A stretch of DNA of 64,000 nt, from assembly GCF_030378205.1 (NCBI RefSeq), contig NZ_CP127385.1, forward strand, positions 4,132,001 to 4,196,000, read 5' to 3'. Shown piece by piece: positions 34,789 to 43,833 of this stretch (position 1 is the first letter of the stretch; each line of letters begins with the position of its first letter). The notes beneath the pieces are model-generated. The model searched no databases. It saw only the letters and a list, made by a program, of their open reading frames with translations, and was not told where the DNA came from. This DNA is from Bradyrhizobium sp. NP1. GTDB taxonomy: Bacteria > Pseudomonadota > Alphaproteobacteria > Rhizobiales > Xanthobacteraceae. The position numbers and the translations under genes are program-made.

Positions 34789-36846
34789 ATGTCCAAACCA
34801 TTGAAATCAGTTGCAAAAACCAATTCCGCGCGCGACCTGTTCGGCGCCGGCGAGGGCAAGGGACGCAGCCCGGCAAAGGTCGCCTCCCGCGCTGCCAGCG
34901 CCGAATCCGGCTATACCGCGGCCGACATCGAGGTGCTGGAGGGACTGGAACCGGTCCGCCGCCGGCCCGGCATGTATATCGGCGGCACCGACGAGAAGGC
35001 GCTGCACCACCTGTTCGCCGAGGTCATCGACAACTCGATGGACGAGGCGCTTGCGGGTCACGCCAGCTTCATCGAGGTCGAGCTCTCGGCCGACGGCTTC
35101 CTCACCGTCACCGACAATGGCCGCGGCATTCCGGTCGATCCGCATCCGAAATTCCCGAAAAAGTCGGCGCTCGAAGTCATCATGTGCACGCTGCATTCGG
35201 GCGGCAAATTCGATTCCAAGGTCTACGAGACTTCCGGCGGCCTGCATGGCGTCGGCGTGTCCGTGGTGAACGCGCTGTCCTCGCGGCTCGAAGTCGAGGT
35301 CGCGCGCAGCCAGAAGCTCTACCGCATGGTGTTCGAGCGCGGCCACCCCAAGGGCAAGCTCGAGGATCTCGGCAAGGTCAACAACCGCCGCGGCACCAGG
35401 ATCCGATTCAAGCCGGATACCGACATCTTCGGCGCCAAGGCGACGTTCAAGCCGCAGCGCCTGTTCAAGATGAGCCGTTCGAAGGCCTACCTGTTCGGCG
35501 GCGTCGAGATCCGCTGGCGCTGCGCGCCGGAACTGCTCAAGGGCATCGAGGATGTTCCGGCAGAGGACAGCTTCCACTTTCCCGGCGGGCTGAAGGATTT
35601 TCTTGGAGCTGCGATCCACGCCGACACGCTGGTGCATCCGGACATCTTTTCCGGCAAGTCGGGGCGCAACGGTGCCCATGGCGCCTGCGAATGGGCGGTG
35701 GCGTGGACGGCGGACGCCGATGGCTTCCTTTCCTCCTACTGCAACACGGTGCCGACGCCTGACGGCGGCACTCATGAATCGGGTCTGCGCAGTGCGCTGT
35801 TGCGCGGACTGAAAGACCACGCCGAGCGCATCGGTCAGAGCAAGCGCGCCGCGGGCGTCACCTCCGAGGATGTGATGGTGGGCGCCGCCGTGATGCTCAG
35901 CGTGTTCGTTCGCGAGCCGGAATTCCAGGGCCAGACCAAGGATCGCCTGGCCACCGCCGAAGCGCAGCGCATTGTCGAGCAGGCGATCAAGGACCCGTTC
36001 GACCATTGGCTGTCGGGCAATCCGCTGCAAGCGAACAAGCTGCTGGATTTCGTGGTCGAGCGCGCCGAGGAGCGGCTGCGGCGGCGCGCGGAAAAGGAAA
36101 TCTCGCGCAAGACCGCGGTGAAGAAGCTGCGGCTTCCGGGCAAGCTCGCCGACTGCACCAACAGCGCACAGGAGGGCTCCGAACTCTTCATCGTCGAGGG
36201 CGATTCGGCAGGCGGCAGCGCCAAGCAGGCGCGCGACCGCAAGACCCAGGCAGTGATGCCGCTGCGCGGCAAAATCCTCAACGTCGCATCCGCCGGCAAG
36301 GACAAGCTGACCGCGAACGCCCAGCTCGCCGACCTGATGCAGGCGATCGGCTGCAGCACGGGCGCGCATTACCGCGAAGAGGATCTGCGCTATTCGCGGA
36401 TCATCATCATGACCGATGCCGACGTCGACGGCGCCCACATCGCCTCGCTCCTGATCACCTTCTTCTATCGCCAGATGCCGCGGCTGATCGACGAGGGTCA
36501 TCTCTATCTCGCGGTGCCGCCGCTCTATCGCCTCACCCACGGCAGCAAGACGGTCTATGCCCGCGACGACGCCGACAAGGAGAAGTTGCTCAAGAGCGCG
36601 TTCAACGCCAATGCCAAGGTGGAGGTCGGCCGCTTCAAGGGGCTTGGCGAAATGATGCCGGCGCAGCTCAAGGAAACCACCATGGACCCGGCCAAGCGGA
36701 TGCTCTTGCGGGTGGTGCTGCTGGCCGACGACCGCGAAGGCACCGCCGATTCGGTCGAACGCCTGATGGGGACCAAGGCCGAGGCCCGATTCGCCTTCAT
36801 CTCCGAAAAGGCCGAGTTCGCCAGCGACGACCTGCTGGACGTCTGA
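34789..36846 (+). CDS. parE: DNA topoisomerase IV subunit B
   Basis: A 685-residue GHKL-type ATPase subunit. Motifs include EVIDNSMDEALAGH (ATP/Mg), TDNGRGIPVDPHP, SGGLHGVGVSVVNALS, and the Toprim residues FIVEGDSAGGSAKQARDR, PLRGKILNV and DADVDGAHI. An N-terminal extension of about 40 residues precedes the ATPase domain. With ParC it decatenates replicated chromosomes. The length and PLRGKILNV variant favour ParE over GyrB (about 800 residues). parC is not in the window. Confidence 0.94.
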   Translation: MSKPLKSVAKTNSARDLFGAGEGKGRSPAKVASRAASAESGYTAADIEVLEGLEPVRRRPGMYIGGTDEKALHHLFAEVIDNSMDEALAGHASFIEVELSADGFLTVTDNGRGIPVDPHPKFPKKSALEVIMCTLHSGGKFDSKVYETSGGLHGVGVSVVNALSSRLEVEVARSQKLYRMVFERGHPKGKLEDLGKVNNRRGTRIRFKPDTDIFGAKATFKPQRLFKMSRSKAYLFGGVEIRWRCAPELLKGIEDVPAEDSFHFPGGLKDFLGAAIHADTLVHPDIFSGKSGRNGAHGACEWAVAWTADADGFLSSYCNTVPTPDGGTHESGLRSALLRGLKDHAERIGQSKRAAGVTSEDVMVGAAVMLSVFVREPEFQGQTKDRLATAEAQRIVEQAIKDPFDHWLSGNPLQANKLLDFVVERAEERLRRRAEKEISRKTAVKKLRLPGKLADCTNSAQEGSELFIVEGDSAGGSAKQARDRKTQAVMPLRGKILNVASAGKDKLTANAQLADLMQAIGCSTGAHYREEDLRYSRIIIMTDADVDGAHIASLLITFFYRQMPRLIDEGHLYLAVPPLYRLTHGSKTVYARDDADKEKLLKSAFNANAKVEVGRFKGLGEMMPAQLKETTMDPAKRMLLRVVLLADDREGTADSVERLMGTKAEARFAFISEKAEFASDDLLDV

Positions 36847-37092
36847 CAGGCCCCCTGTTCCGCTTGCTGGCCGTTGGGTGCCGATCGGGAGATTTCGGCC
36901 CCGTTTCCACGGTTTTTGGCAGTTCCGGGGGCTACGACCCCCGTAAGGGCCCGGACCGTTTTCCGATCACTGTGCTTGTGTTGCAACAGCAATTTTGCCG
37001 CATCCCGCTATAGTTGAGTCCAATGGGCACCGGGAATCGGCGCCTTGGATGCAGTCACCGCGGTACGAACGCTATAGTTCTGGGGATTTAAC

Positions 37093-37881
37093 ATGAAGAA
37101 GCTCTTGCTCGCTCTGTCCGCTGTGGCGGCATTTACTGGTAACGCCATGGCCGCCGATCTCGCGGCCCGGCCCTACACCAAGGCTCCGCCCATGGTCGCG
37201 CCGGCCTACAACTGGACCGGTTTCTACATTTTCGGCGGCGCCGGCGGCGGCATTTGGGATGCCGACAGCAATCCGGTGCGCAACCCGGGCGGCCTGCCGG
37301 TGGGCATCAACCAGCGCACGGGCGGCGACGGCTGGTTCGGCACCGTGGGCCTCGGCTATGACTGGCAGTTCAACGGCCCCTGGGTGTTTGGTCTGTTCGC
37401 CGACGGCCAGTTTGGCAGCATCCGCGGCACCGTCCAGGATCTGGACACCTTCGTCTCCGGCACCATCAAGATGCAGGACGCTTGGGCTGTTGGTGGTCGT
37501 CTCGGCTATCTCGTTGCGCCGAGCGTGCTCTCCTATGTCAACGCCGGTTACTCCGGCTCTCACTGGTCCGGTACCTCGCTTGTGGACGCGCTCGCTGGCA
37601 CTCGGGCTGGCCTCCACACCGACTCCTTCAACCGTAATGGCTGGTTCGTCGGCGGCGGCGTCGAAAACAGCCTGAACTTCTTCGGCATCACTGCGCCCGG
37701 CTGGTTCATGAAGACCGAGTACCGTGCTGCCTACTACGACCACCAGACTATTGCCGAACGCGTCGACGGCACCAACGTGCTGGCGGCCGACTCGATCCGG
37801 TTCAAGCCGCTGGTGCAGACCATCAGCACCTCGCTGGTCTATCGCTTCAACTGGACCGGCCCGGTCGTCGCGAAGTACTGA
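37093..37881 (+). CDS. Outer-membrane beta-barrel protein (Omp25/Omp31 type), paralog 1
   Basis: A 262-residue outer-membrane protein with a Sec signal peptide (MKKLLLALSAVAAFTGNAMA) and a mature start ADLAARPYTKAPP...YNWTGFYI, the hallmark of the rhizobial Omp25/31 family. Alternating aromatic strands follow and the chain ends YRFNWTGPVVAKY, with an aromatic C-terminal residue for BamA recognition. A strong intrinsic terminator lies 22 bp after the stop. A paralog with the same mature N-terminus is at 39211-39942. Codon use is strict and GC-rich, as for a highly expressed gene. Confidence 0.9.
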   Translation: MKKLLLALSAVAAFTGNAMAADLAARPYTKAPPMVAPAYNWTGFYIFGGAGGGIWDADSNPVRNPGGLPVGINQRTGGDGWFGTVGLGYDWQFNGPWVFGLFADGQFGSIRGTVQDLDTFVSGTIKMQDAWAVGGRLGYLVAPSVLSYVNAGYSGSHWSGTSLVDALAGTRAGLHTDSFNRNGWFVGGGVENSLNFFGITAPGWFMKTEYRAAYYDHQTIAERVDGTNVLAADSIRFKPLVQTISTSLVYRFNWTGPVVAKY

Positions 37882-37903
37882 TCTCTGCTGAAATCGGCAG
37901 TAC

Positions 37904-37935
37904 AAAAGCCCCGGCCTGCGGCCGGGGCTTTTTTA
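37904..37935 (+). terminator. Intrinsic terminator after the omp gene
   Basis: AAGCCCCGGCC (37906-37916) pairs with GGCCGGGGCTT (37920-37930), with a three-base loop and a following run of six T. A textbook Rho-independent terminator, 22 bp after the stop codon at 37881. Confidence 0.93.
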
Positions 37936-38137
37936 TTGCGCGCGGCTGGCGGCCAAAAGCCTTGAGACCGCCGCCTGCGACCATCACAACGGGTGGGACA
38001 ATGCTTCCCACCGCACATTAAGCGCGCCCCTCCCCTTTGCCGCGGCCACCGCTGGCCATGCCGGCATCTGACCGCTACGGTTAAGCCAATCATTCGGATG
38101 TCCGGGCCTCGCGGCCCGGCGATGGCGGAGTGAGGTC

Positions 38138-38323
38138 ATGCGCAACTGGCTCTTGGTCGTGGGGTTGATTGCGCTTGCGATCGGCCTGCTCTGGATCGGA
38201 CAGGGCCTCGGGCTGGTCACCTGGCCGCGTCAGAGCTTCATGATCAACCAGATCCAGTGGGCCGGCTATGGCGCGGCGCTGGCGGCGCTTGGCCTCGTGC
38301 TGGTCTGGCAAAGCAAGCGCTGA
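38138..38323 (+). CDS. Small two-helix membrane protein (61 aa)
   Basis: A 61-residue protein with two hydrophobic helices (WLLVVGLIALAIGLLWIGQG and a C-terminal GYGAALAALGLVLVW) ending in basic residues. A GGAGTGAGG ribosome site precedes the ATG. No named family is recognised. It lies 20 bp before the SDR gene and is probably co-transcribed with it. Confidence 0.75.
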   Translation: MRNWLLVVGLIALAIGLLWIGQGLGLVTWPRQSFMINQIQWAGYGAALAALGLVLVWQSKR

Positions 38324-38343
38324 CATCCATTCGGAGAGCAACG

Positions 38344-39114
38344 ATGACATCGCAGCCGTTCGATCTCAGGGGCAAGGTCGCCATCGTCACCGGCGGCAAT
38401 GGCGGCATCGGGCTCGGCATGGCGCGCGGCCTCGCCGATGCTGGAGCGGCGATCGCCGTGGTCGGCCGCAACCAGGCCAAGTCAGTCGCGGCGGTTGCCG
38501 ATCTCGCCGGGCGCGGCGTGAGCGCCATCGCCGTCGCCGCCGATGTCACCGACAAGGCTGCGGTGGACGCCATGGTCGCCCGCGTCGAGCGCGAGCTCGG
38601 ACGGATCGACATCCTCGTCAACAACGCCGGCATCAACATCCGAAAGCCGCCGCATACGCTTGAGCTGAACGAATGGAACGAAGTGATGGCGACCAACCTG
38701 ACCAGCGCATTCCTGTGCTCGCAGGCGGCTCATCGCGCGATGAAGACCACTGGTGCCGGCAAGATCATCAATATCGGTTCAATGATGTCGATCTTCGGCG
38801 CGGGCTTTGCGCCCGCCTATGCCGCGAGCAAGGGTGGAATCGTGCAATTCACGCGCGCCTGTGCCTGCGCCTGGGCGGCCGACAACATTCAGGTCAACGC
38901 GGTGCTGCCCGGCTGGATCGACACCGACCTGACCAGGCGTGCCCGCGAGGAGATCGGCGGCCTCAACGAGCGCGTGCTCGCGCGCACACCGGCGGCGCGA
39001 TGGGGCACCGCCGGCGAATTCGCCGGCATCGCGGTGTTTCTCGCTTCGTCTGCGTCGGATTTCGTGACGGGCGCGGCGATCCCGGTCGACGGCGGCTATT
39101 CGATCATGGGCTAG
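38344..39114 (+). CDS. SDR-family oxidoreductase (gluconate/deoxygluconate dehydrogenase-like)
   Basis: A 256-residue classical short-chain dehydrogenase. Features are the NAD(P) motif VTGGNGGIGLGMA, NNAGIN, the catalytic Ser/Tyr/Lys in NIGSMMSIFG and YAASKGG, and PGWIDTDL. It resembles 2-deoxy-D-gluconate 3-dehydrogenase or gluconate 5-dehydrogenase, but substrate is not decided by sequence. A GGAGAG site supports ATG 38344. It follows the small membrane protein and ends at a terminator shared with the convergent omp gene. Confidence 0.85.
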   Translation: MTSQPFDLRGKVAIVTGGNGGIGLGMARGLADAGAAIAVVGRNQAKSVAAVADLAGRGVSAIAVAADVTDKAAVDAMVARVERELGRIDILVNNAGINIRKPPHTLELNEWNEVMATNLTSAFLCSQAAHRAMKTTGAGKIINIGSMMSIFGAGFAPAYAASKGGIVQFTRACACAWAADNIQVNAVLPGWIDTDLTRRAREEIGGLNERVLARTPAARWGTAGEFAGIAVFLASSASDFVTGAAIPVDGGYSIMG

Positions 39115-39145
39115 GCCCGACCAGGCCGGAACAGCTCGCAAAAGA

Positions 39146-39173
39146 AAAGCCCCGGGCTTTCGCCCGGGGCTTT
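39146..39173. terminator. Bidirectional intrinsic terminator between SDR and omp genes
   Basis: AAAGCCCCGGGC pairs perfectly with GCCCGGGGCTTT (39162-39173) with a TTTC loop. It serves both convergent transcripts: the SDR gene ending at 39114 and the minus-strand omp ending at 39211. Confidence 0.88.
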
Positions 39174-39210
39174 CACTTTGGCCTAACCGATCAGCCGATC
39201 AGTATTTGGA

Positions 39211-39942
39211 TCAGTACCTGGCGACAACCGGGCCGCCCCAGTTGAAGCGGTAGTTGATGCCGGCCTTGACGGTGTCGATGTCGAGACGAAGCGCGGCGGT
39301 GCCGAGCCCGCCCAGCGTTCCGATCGGCGCCGTGGCAGTGTCGAAGCCGTAGTGCATGTACTCAACCTTCGCGCTCCAGTTCGGAGCGAAGCCCCACTCG
39401 ACGCCAGCGCCGGCGGCATAGCCCCAGCGATCCGACGAGAAGGTGCCGATGGTCCCGACGGCCGGCAGCGCGTTGTAGCGGGTGTTGGCATAGCCAGCGC
39501 CAGCCGTGCCGTAGAACAGCACGTTGTTCACTGCCCAGCCCACGCGGCCACGGAACGAGGCCAGCGAACGGGTGTTGGTCGAGCAGGCGGTGAGCGGACC
39601 AGCCGGGCACGTGGTCGAGCCGTTAATGTCGGCCCAATCGCCATCAGCCTCGAGGCCGAGGACCCAGCTCGGGGTCACCTGCCAGTTGTAGCCGATCTGG
39701 CCACCAGCCATGCCACCCGACGTGTTGTGGTTGGTGTTGAACGGCGCCGCAGCGAACTGCCAGCGCGAGTCGCCCCAGCCACCACCACCGTTCACACCGA
39801 TGTAGAAGCCGGTCCAGTTATAAATCGGAGCAACCACCGGAGGCGGCGCCTTGGTATAGGGGCGCGCGGCCAGATCGGCGGCCATTGCATTGCCCGCAAA
39901 AGCCATCACAGCGATGGCACTCAGCATCAGTTTCTTCTTCAC
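39211..39942 (-). CDS. Outer-membrane beta-barrel protein (Omp25/Omp31 type), paralog 2
   Basis: A 243-residue outer-membrane protein with a signal peptide (MKKKLMLSAIAVMAFAGNAMA) and mature start ADLAARPYTKAPPPVVAPIYNWTGFYIG. The rest follows the Omp25/31 barrel pattern (AGGQIGYNWQ, LGLEADGDWADI, GWAVNNVLFYGTAGAGYA, VEYMHYGFD) and it ends INYRFNWGGPVVARY. Two cysteines in an extracellular-loop region (STTCPAGPLTACSTN) may form a disulfide. Paralog of the 37093-37881 gene, facing it across the SDR gene; transcription ends at the shared terminator. Confidence 0.92.
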   Translation of the reverse strand: MKKKLMLSAIAVMAFAGNAMAADLAARPYTKAPPPVVAPIYNWTGFYIGVNGGGGWGDSRWQFAAAPFNTNHNTSGGMAGGQIGYNWQVTPSWVLGLEADGDWADINGSTTCPAGPLTACSTNTRSLASFRGRVGWAVNNVLFYGTAGAGYANTRYNALPAVGTIGTFSSDRWGYAAGAGVEWGFAPNWSAKVEYMHYGFDTATAPIGTLGGLGTAALRLDIDTVKAGINYRFNWGGPVVARY

Positions 39943-40087
39943 TAGAACCTCTCAAAGCTCGCCTTCAATCAAGGGGCACACTACCCGGATTCGGCCAAAT
40001 TGCTGTCGCCGCATAGCAACACCTGGCCATAAACGAACTCGACCGCTCGCCCCAATTCAGCCACAGTTCCAATGGGTTAGCGACAAG

Positions 40088-41581
40088 TTAACGGCGAAAA
40101 CTCTTGATTTCCGAGACGCTTCCGTCGCGATAGGTGAGTTCCACCGAAACGAACTGCGTCCCAGGCGAGAGCTTCAGGTAGGGCTGGGCGTCGTGGGGGA
40201 TGACGCTGGGGTCCCTGGGATCGCAGGGCGGCATCTTCAGCACCCGGTCGGGCACCGCGCTGTCGACGCCGATCCGCACCTCCCTGATCGCGCAGCGGTA
40301 GGACATCAGGTGGGTGTAGTAGACCAGGAGGCCGTTGAACTCGCGAAACGACAGCCAGCTCGTCGCGGTCATGTCCAGGATCTTGCGCTGGTCGCGGATC
40401 AGCGCCGCCTCGGGGTCGAACTTGATCGGAAACGGGCCCTGAATCTCCCCCGACGCATCGACATAGCGGACCTGGATGGTGGCAGCCGGCGCGTCGGCGG
40501 CCAGCTCGATCGCGGGATTGGGCATGCGCTTGCGGGTGCGCGGGTCGAGCGTATCGAGGAAGCCGGTCTCGCGGAAGTCACCGCTCTCGCCCATGCGCCA
40601 TGAAATGCCGAGCGCGGGATCGGCGATCGAGAACACCACCGTCCAGCCGCCATTGTGACGCGAGAACATCGCGATCGGCGCGTTGACCGAGTCATTTTGC
40701 GGCGCCACCCGCGGCACCGATACCGGCGGCAAGGCGGCGACCTTCTGCGCGGGCGCCTCAGGCGGTTTTGCCGCCTCAGGCTGATCCTTCGCTCTGCCGT
40801 TCAGGAAGACATCATCGACCATCTGGTCGAAATAGACCGGGATCTGCTTATGGCTGACCGTCTCGGCCATCTCGCTGACCAGACGCCGGGTATGTTGAGC
40901 CACCTGCACGAGGTTCTCGCCCGGCTGCAGCAGCTCCCTGGCGAAGGTGCGCGTGAACACCGAATTGGGATTGGCATCGTCGTTCGACAGCCGATCGAGC
41001 GCGGTCTGGCGCGGGCCTGCCGAGAACACCGAGAACACGCCTTCGGGCAGCTGCGTCATCGGCGCAAGCCCGCCGCCGCCGGCAACCGCCCGCGTGCCTG
41101 CCCGCTCGAACGGGTTGTTGCGGCAGGCGTCGAACACCAGGATCGAGGTGCGGACCTTCTTGTTCTGCAGCCGCTCGATGATGCGATCGGCGAGCACCGA
41201 GGCATCGCGCACCAGTTCTTCCTGGCCTTCGGTCGCTGCCGGCACGTCGATCGGCAGCAGGAAATTCTGCCCGGCAATCTCGAAGCCGTGGCCGGCATAG
41301 AAGAAGAAGGCGGTATCGCCGGAATCGACCGCCTTGTCGAAGGCCAGCAGCGCTTCGGAGAAGCCCTGCCTGTTCAGGTTCTCCGCGACCATGACGGTAA
41401 AGCCGAGCCGCTTCAGCGTGTCGCCCATGGTGCGGGCATCGTTCACCGCCTTCTGCAGCTTGGGAACGTTGCGGTAGTCGTTATTGCCGACGACAAGCGC
41501 AACGCGCTTTTCCGCGTGCGCCGGCGCGCCCAGCATCAACAGGCACGCGACCAGTGCGGCCCTGAAGGACATGAATTTCAT
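40088..41581 (-). CDS. Exported caspase-like (C14/orthocaspase) protein
   Basis: A 497-residue protein with a signal peptide (MSFRAALVACLLMLGAPAHA) and a p20-type caspase domain (about residues 25-260). The catalytic dyad is visible: His98 in FFFYAGHGFEI and Cys153 in LVFDACRNNPF. After an Ala/Pro-rich linker, a C-terminal domain of about 190 residues (GGWTVVFSIADPALGISWRMGE) has no catalytic motif. Such bacterial caspase homologs cleave after basic residues where tested; export to the periplasm is implied here. Function unknown. The ATG at 41581 fits the signal peptide. Confidence 0.87.
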   Translation of the reverse strand: MKFMSFRAALVACLLMLGAPAHAEKRVALVVGNNDYRNVPKLQKAVNDARTMGDTLKRLGFTVMVAENLNRQGFSEALLAFDKAVDSGDTAFFFYAGHGFEIAGQNFLLPIDVPAATEGQEELVRDASVLADRIIERLQNKKVRTSILVFDACRNNPFERAGTRAVAGGGGLAPMTQLPEGVFSVFSAGPRQTALDRLSNDDANPNSVFTRTFARELLQPGENLVQVAQHTRRLVSEMAETVSHKQIPVYFDQMVDDVFLNGRAKDQPEAAKPPEAPAQKVAALPPVSVPRVAPQNDSVNAPIAMFSRHNGGWTVVFSIADPALGISWRMGESGDFRETGFLDTLDPRTRKRMPNPAIELAADAPAATIQVRYVDASGEIQGPFPIKFDPEAALIRDQRKILDMTATSWLSFREFNGLLVYYTHLMSYRCAIREVRIGVDSAVPDRVLKMPPCDPRDPSVIPHDAQPYLKLSPGTQFVSVELTYRDGSVSEIKSFRR

Positions 41582-41660
41582 CCGATTTCCGACCTCACCG
41601 ACCGACGCCGGCGATGCCGGCGAAAACCCCTGCGGTAGTCTGCCTATTGGGGCGGCCGGT

Positions 41661-42028
41661 TCAAGCGCTTGCGTCCGGCCGGGACGCCGGATCAGTCCCG
41701 GCATTGCGGACGGTCCAGCGCCGTACCAGCGGCACGGCGAAATTGAGCGCCAGCGCCCACAGCGCCAGCGTCGAATCGACGAAACTGCAGGCGATGGCGA
41801 GCAGTGACGAGATCACCAGCATGACCGCCGACAATTGCCGGCGGCGCAGATGTACGTGACGTATTCGCGGTTGAAATAGTCGGCGCAGCTGCGCACCTCG
41901 ACGTTGGCAAGCCAGCGCAGCCGAGCACGGTGAAGCTCAGCAGATAGGGCAGGAATTTCGGCCACAGGCCGACAAGGCCGCGCAGAAGCTCGGCCCCAAG
42001 GCCGCAGCCATTCTTGCCACATCTTCAA
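41661..42028 (-). pseudogene. Decayed TMEM175/DUF1211-like membrane channel remnant
   Basis: Three minus-strand pieces in different frames resemble parts of a TMEM175-type (DUF1211) potassium-channel protein. ELLRGLVGLWPKFLPYLLSF lies near 41935-42000; LRWLANVEVRSCADYFNREY overlaps the next frame near 41865-41930; LSAVMLVISSLLAIACSFVD through LNFAVPLVRRW ends at the stop TGA 41661-41663. Frameshifts and missing middle helices mean no intact protein can be made. The order of the pieces is that of the parent. No other gene explains this stretch. Confidence 0.55.
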
Positions 42029-42132
42029 GCCGTCTGCGCGGGAATCGGGGCGCCTTTTGAAGGCGGAATGACAAAAGCCGCGTTATTTGTGCGGAAACAT
42101 TAAGCTTTTTCGCTCATACGGCTGTTCCGACG

Positions 42133-42160
42133 TTGACTTTGGCCATTTCGACCCTATGTT
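42133..42160 (+). promoter_or_regulatory. Sigma-70-like promoter of the DEAD-box gene with a long 5' leader
   Basis: TTGACT (42133-42138) and TATGTT (42155-42160) are 16 bases apart. The predicted start near 42167 leaves about 155 untranslated bases before ATG 42323, rich in short complementary stretches (for example GAGCGAGCCGCTC near 42200). Cold-induced helicase messages often carry such leaders. Confidence 0.5.
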
Positions 42161-42322
42161 GCCCCTCAATGCGGCCTCGGATCGAAAGACCGATTCCCCT
42201 GAGCGAGCCGCTCGTCAGCGTCAGTTAGAACCCCAGAGCTTTTCAAGAGCACGCCGTTTCGGGGTCATACGCGACAGCCTTTTTACCCTCGAATCCAGAC
42301 GGCGGTTTCGAATAGAGGCTCG

Positions 42323-43729
42323 ATGTCCTTTTCTCATCTCGGTTTATCCGACAAGGTGCTCGCGGCAGTTGCAGCTACGGGCTACACCACCCCTACTCCC
42401 ATTCAGGAACAGGCGATCCCCCATGTGCTGGCACGCCGTGACGTGCTCGGCATCGCCCAGACCGGAACCGGCAAGACCGCAGCCTTCGTGCTGCCCATGC
42501 TCACCATCCTGGAGAAAGGCCGCGCACGGGCACGCATGCCCCGCACGCTGATCCTGGAGCCGACCCGCGAGCTCGCCGCGCAGGTCAAGGAGAGTTTCGA
42601 CAAATATGGCGCCGGCCAGAAGCTCAACGTTGCACTCCTGATCGGCGGCGTCTCCTTCGGCGACCAGGACATCAAATTGACGCGCGGCGTCGACGTCCTG
42701 ATCGCAACGCCCGGCCGGTTGCTCGACCATACCGAGCGCGGCGGGCTACTGCTCACCGGCGTCGAGCTGCTGGTGATCGACGAAGCCGACCGCATGCTCG
42801 ACATGGGCTTCATCCCCGACATCGAGCGCATCTGCAAGCTCGTTCCCTTCACCCGCCAGACGCTGTTCTTCACAGCGACGATGCCGCCGGAAATCCGCCG
42901 CGTCACCGAGCAGTTCCTGCACAATCCCGAAAAGGTCGAGGTCTCACGGCCGGCCACCGCCGCCGTCACGGTGACGCAATCGCAGGTGCGCGCCGGGCGC
43001 GAAGCGCACGACAAACGCGACGTGTTGCGCCGCCTGTTGCGCGACGCCAAGGACCTCAAGAACGCGATCATCTTCTGCAACCGCAAGCGCGAAGTCGCGG
43101 TCCTTTACAAGTCGCTGCAGAAGCACGGCTTCAGCGTCGGCGCCCTGCATGGCGACATGGACCAGCCGGCGCGCATGGCCGCGCTCGACCAGTTCCGCAA
43201 AGGCGAGCTGCCGCTGCTCGTCGCCTCCGACGTTGCCGCCCGCGGCCTCGATATTCCCGAAGTCAGCCACGTCTTCAATTTCGACGTACCGCACCATCCC
43301 GACGATTACGTCCATCGCATCGGCCGTACCGGCCGCGCCGGCCGCGCCGGCACCGCGATTTCGATCGTGACCTCACTCGACACCAAATCCATCGCCGCGA
43401 TCGAGAAGCTGATCGGACAGGCGATCCCGCGCGCCGAAAGCGGCGACGTCGGCCACACCGCGTCCGACGAAGCCGATCAACCGCGCGAGCACCGTTCGCG
43501 CGAAGGCGCAGGTGAAGGATCACGCGGCGGCCGCAAGCCACGCCGCGAGCGGACGCCGCGACACGCTAACGGTGCGCGCAACGGCGGCGCGCAGCCGCAA
43601 GTTGCCAGTCCGCGCCCGCCGGCGCCGACACGCGAGCCGCGCCGCGCGCCACGCGAGGCCGACCCCGAGCCGGGTGATCATTCACACCTTCCGGCGTTCC
43701 TGCTGCGTCCGGTGCGCGCGCGCGCCTGA
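42323..43729 (+). CDS. DEAD-box ATP-dependent RNA helicase (RhlE type)
   Basis: A 468-residue helicase with the Q motif (TTPTPIQEQAIP), motif I AQTGTGKT, Ia PTRELAAQ, Ib TPGRLLDH, II DEAD, III FTAT, and C-terminal domain motifs SDVAARGLDIPEV and HRIGRTGRAGR. The core is about 375 residues; a basic, disordered tail (about 385-468, rich in Arg, Pro, Gly) probably binds RNA. RhlE-type helicases act in ribosome assembly and RNA turnover, often in the cold. A long 5' leader precedes it. Confidence 0.93.
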   Translation: MSFSHLGLSDKVLAAVAATGYTTPTPIQEQAIPHVLARRDVLGIAQTGTGKTAAFVLPMLTILEKGRARARMPRTLILEPTRELAAQVKESFDKYGAGQKLNVALLIGGVSFGDQDIKLTRGVDVLIATPGRLLDHTERGGLLLTGVELLVIDEADRMLDMGFIPDIERICKLVPFTRQTLFFTATMPPEIRRVTEQFLHNPEKVEVSRPATAAVTVTQSQVRAGREAHDKRDVLRRLLRDAKDLKNAIIFCNRKREVAVLYKSLQKHGFSVGALHGDMDQPARMAALDQFRKGELPLLVASDVAARGLDIPEVSHVFNFDVPHHPDDYVHRIGRTGRAGRAGTAISIVTSLDTKSIAAIEKLIGQAIPRAESGDVGHTASDEADQPREHRSREGAGEGSRGGRKPRRERTPRHANGARNGGAQPQVASPRPPAPTREPRRAPREADPEPGDHSHLPAFLLRPVRARA

Positions 43730-43833
43730 TCGCGCGAGCCGCGCGGAGGTTCCCTGTTTACCGGTCATTCATTCTCCTCCATTAGCGTGACCACAATAAT
43801 TTGGGCGATTGCTGCGCGGCGCCCTGCTGCGCT

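Noticed and set aside
34807..36540. A 577-codon open frame on the strand opposite parE
   Set aside because: It is the antisense shadow of a GC-rich gene: no family motifs, biased Arg/His/Ala composition, no ribosome site, and parE on the other strand is unmistakable.
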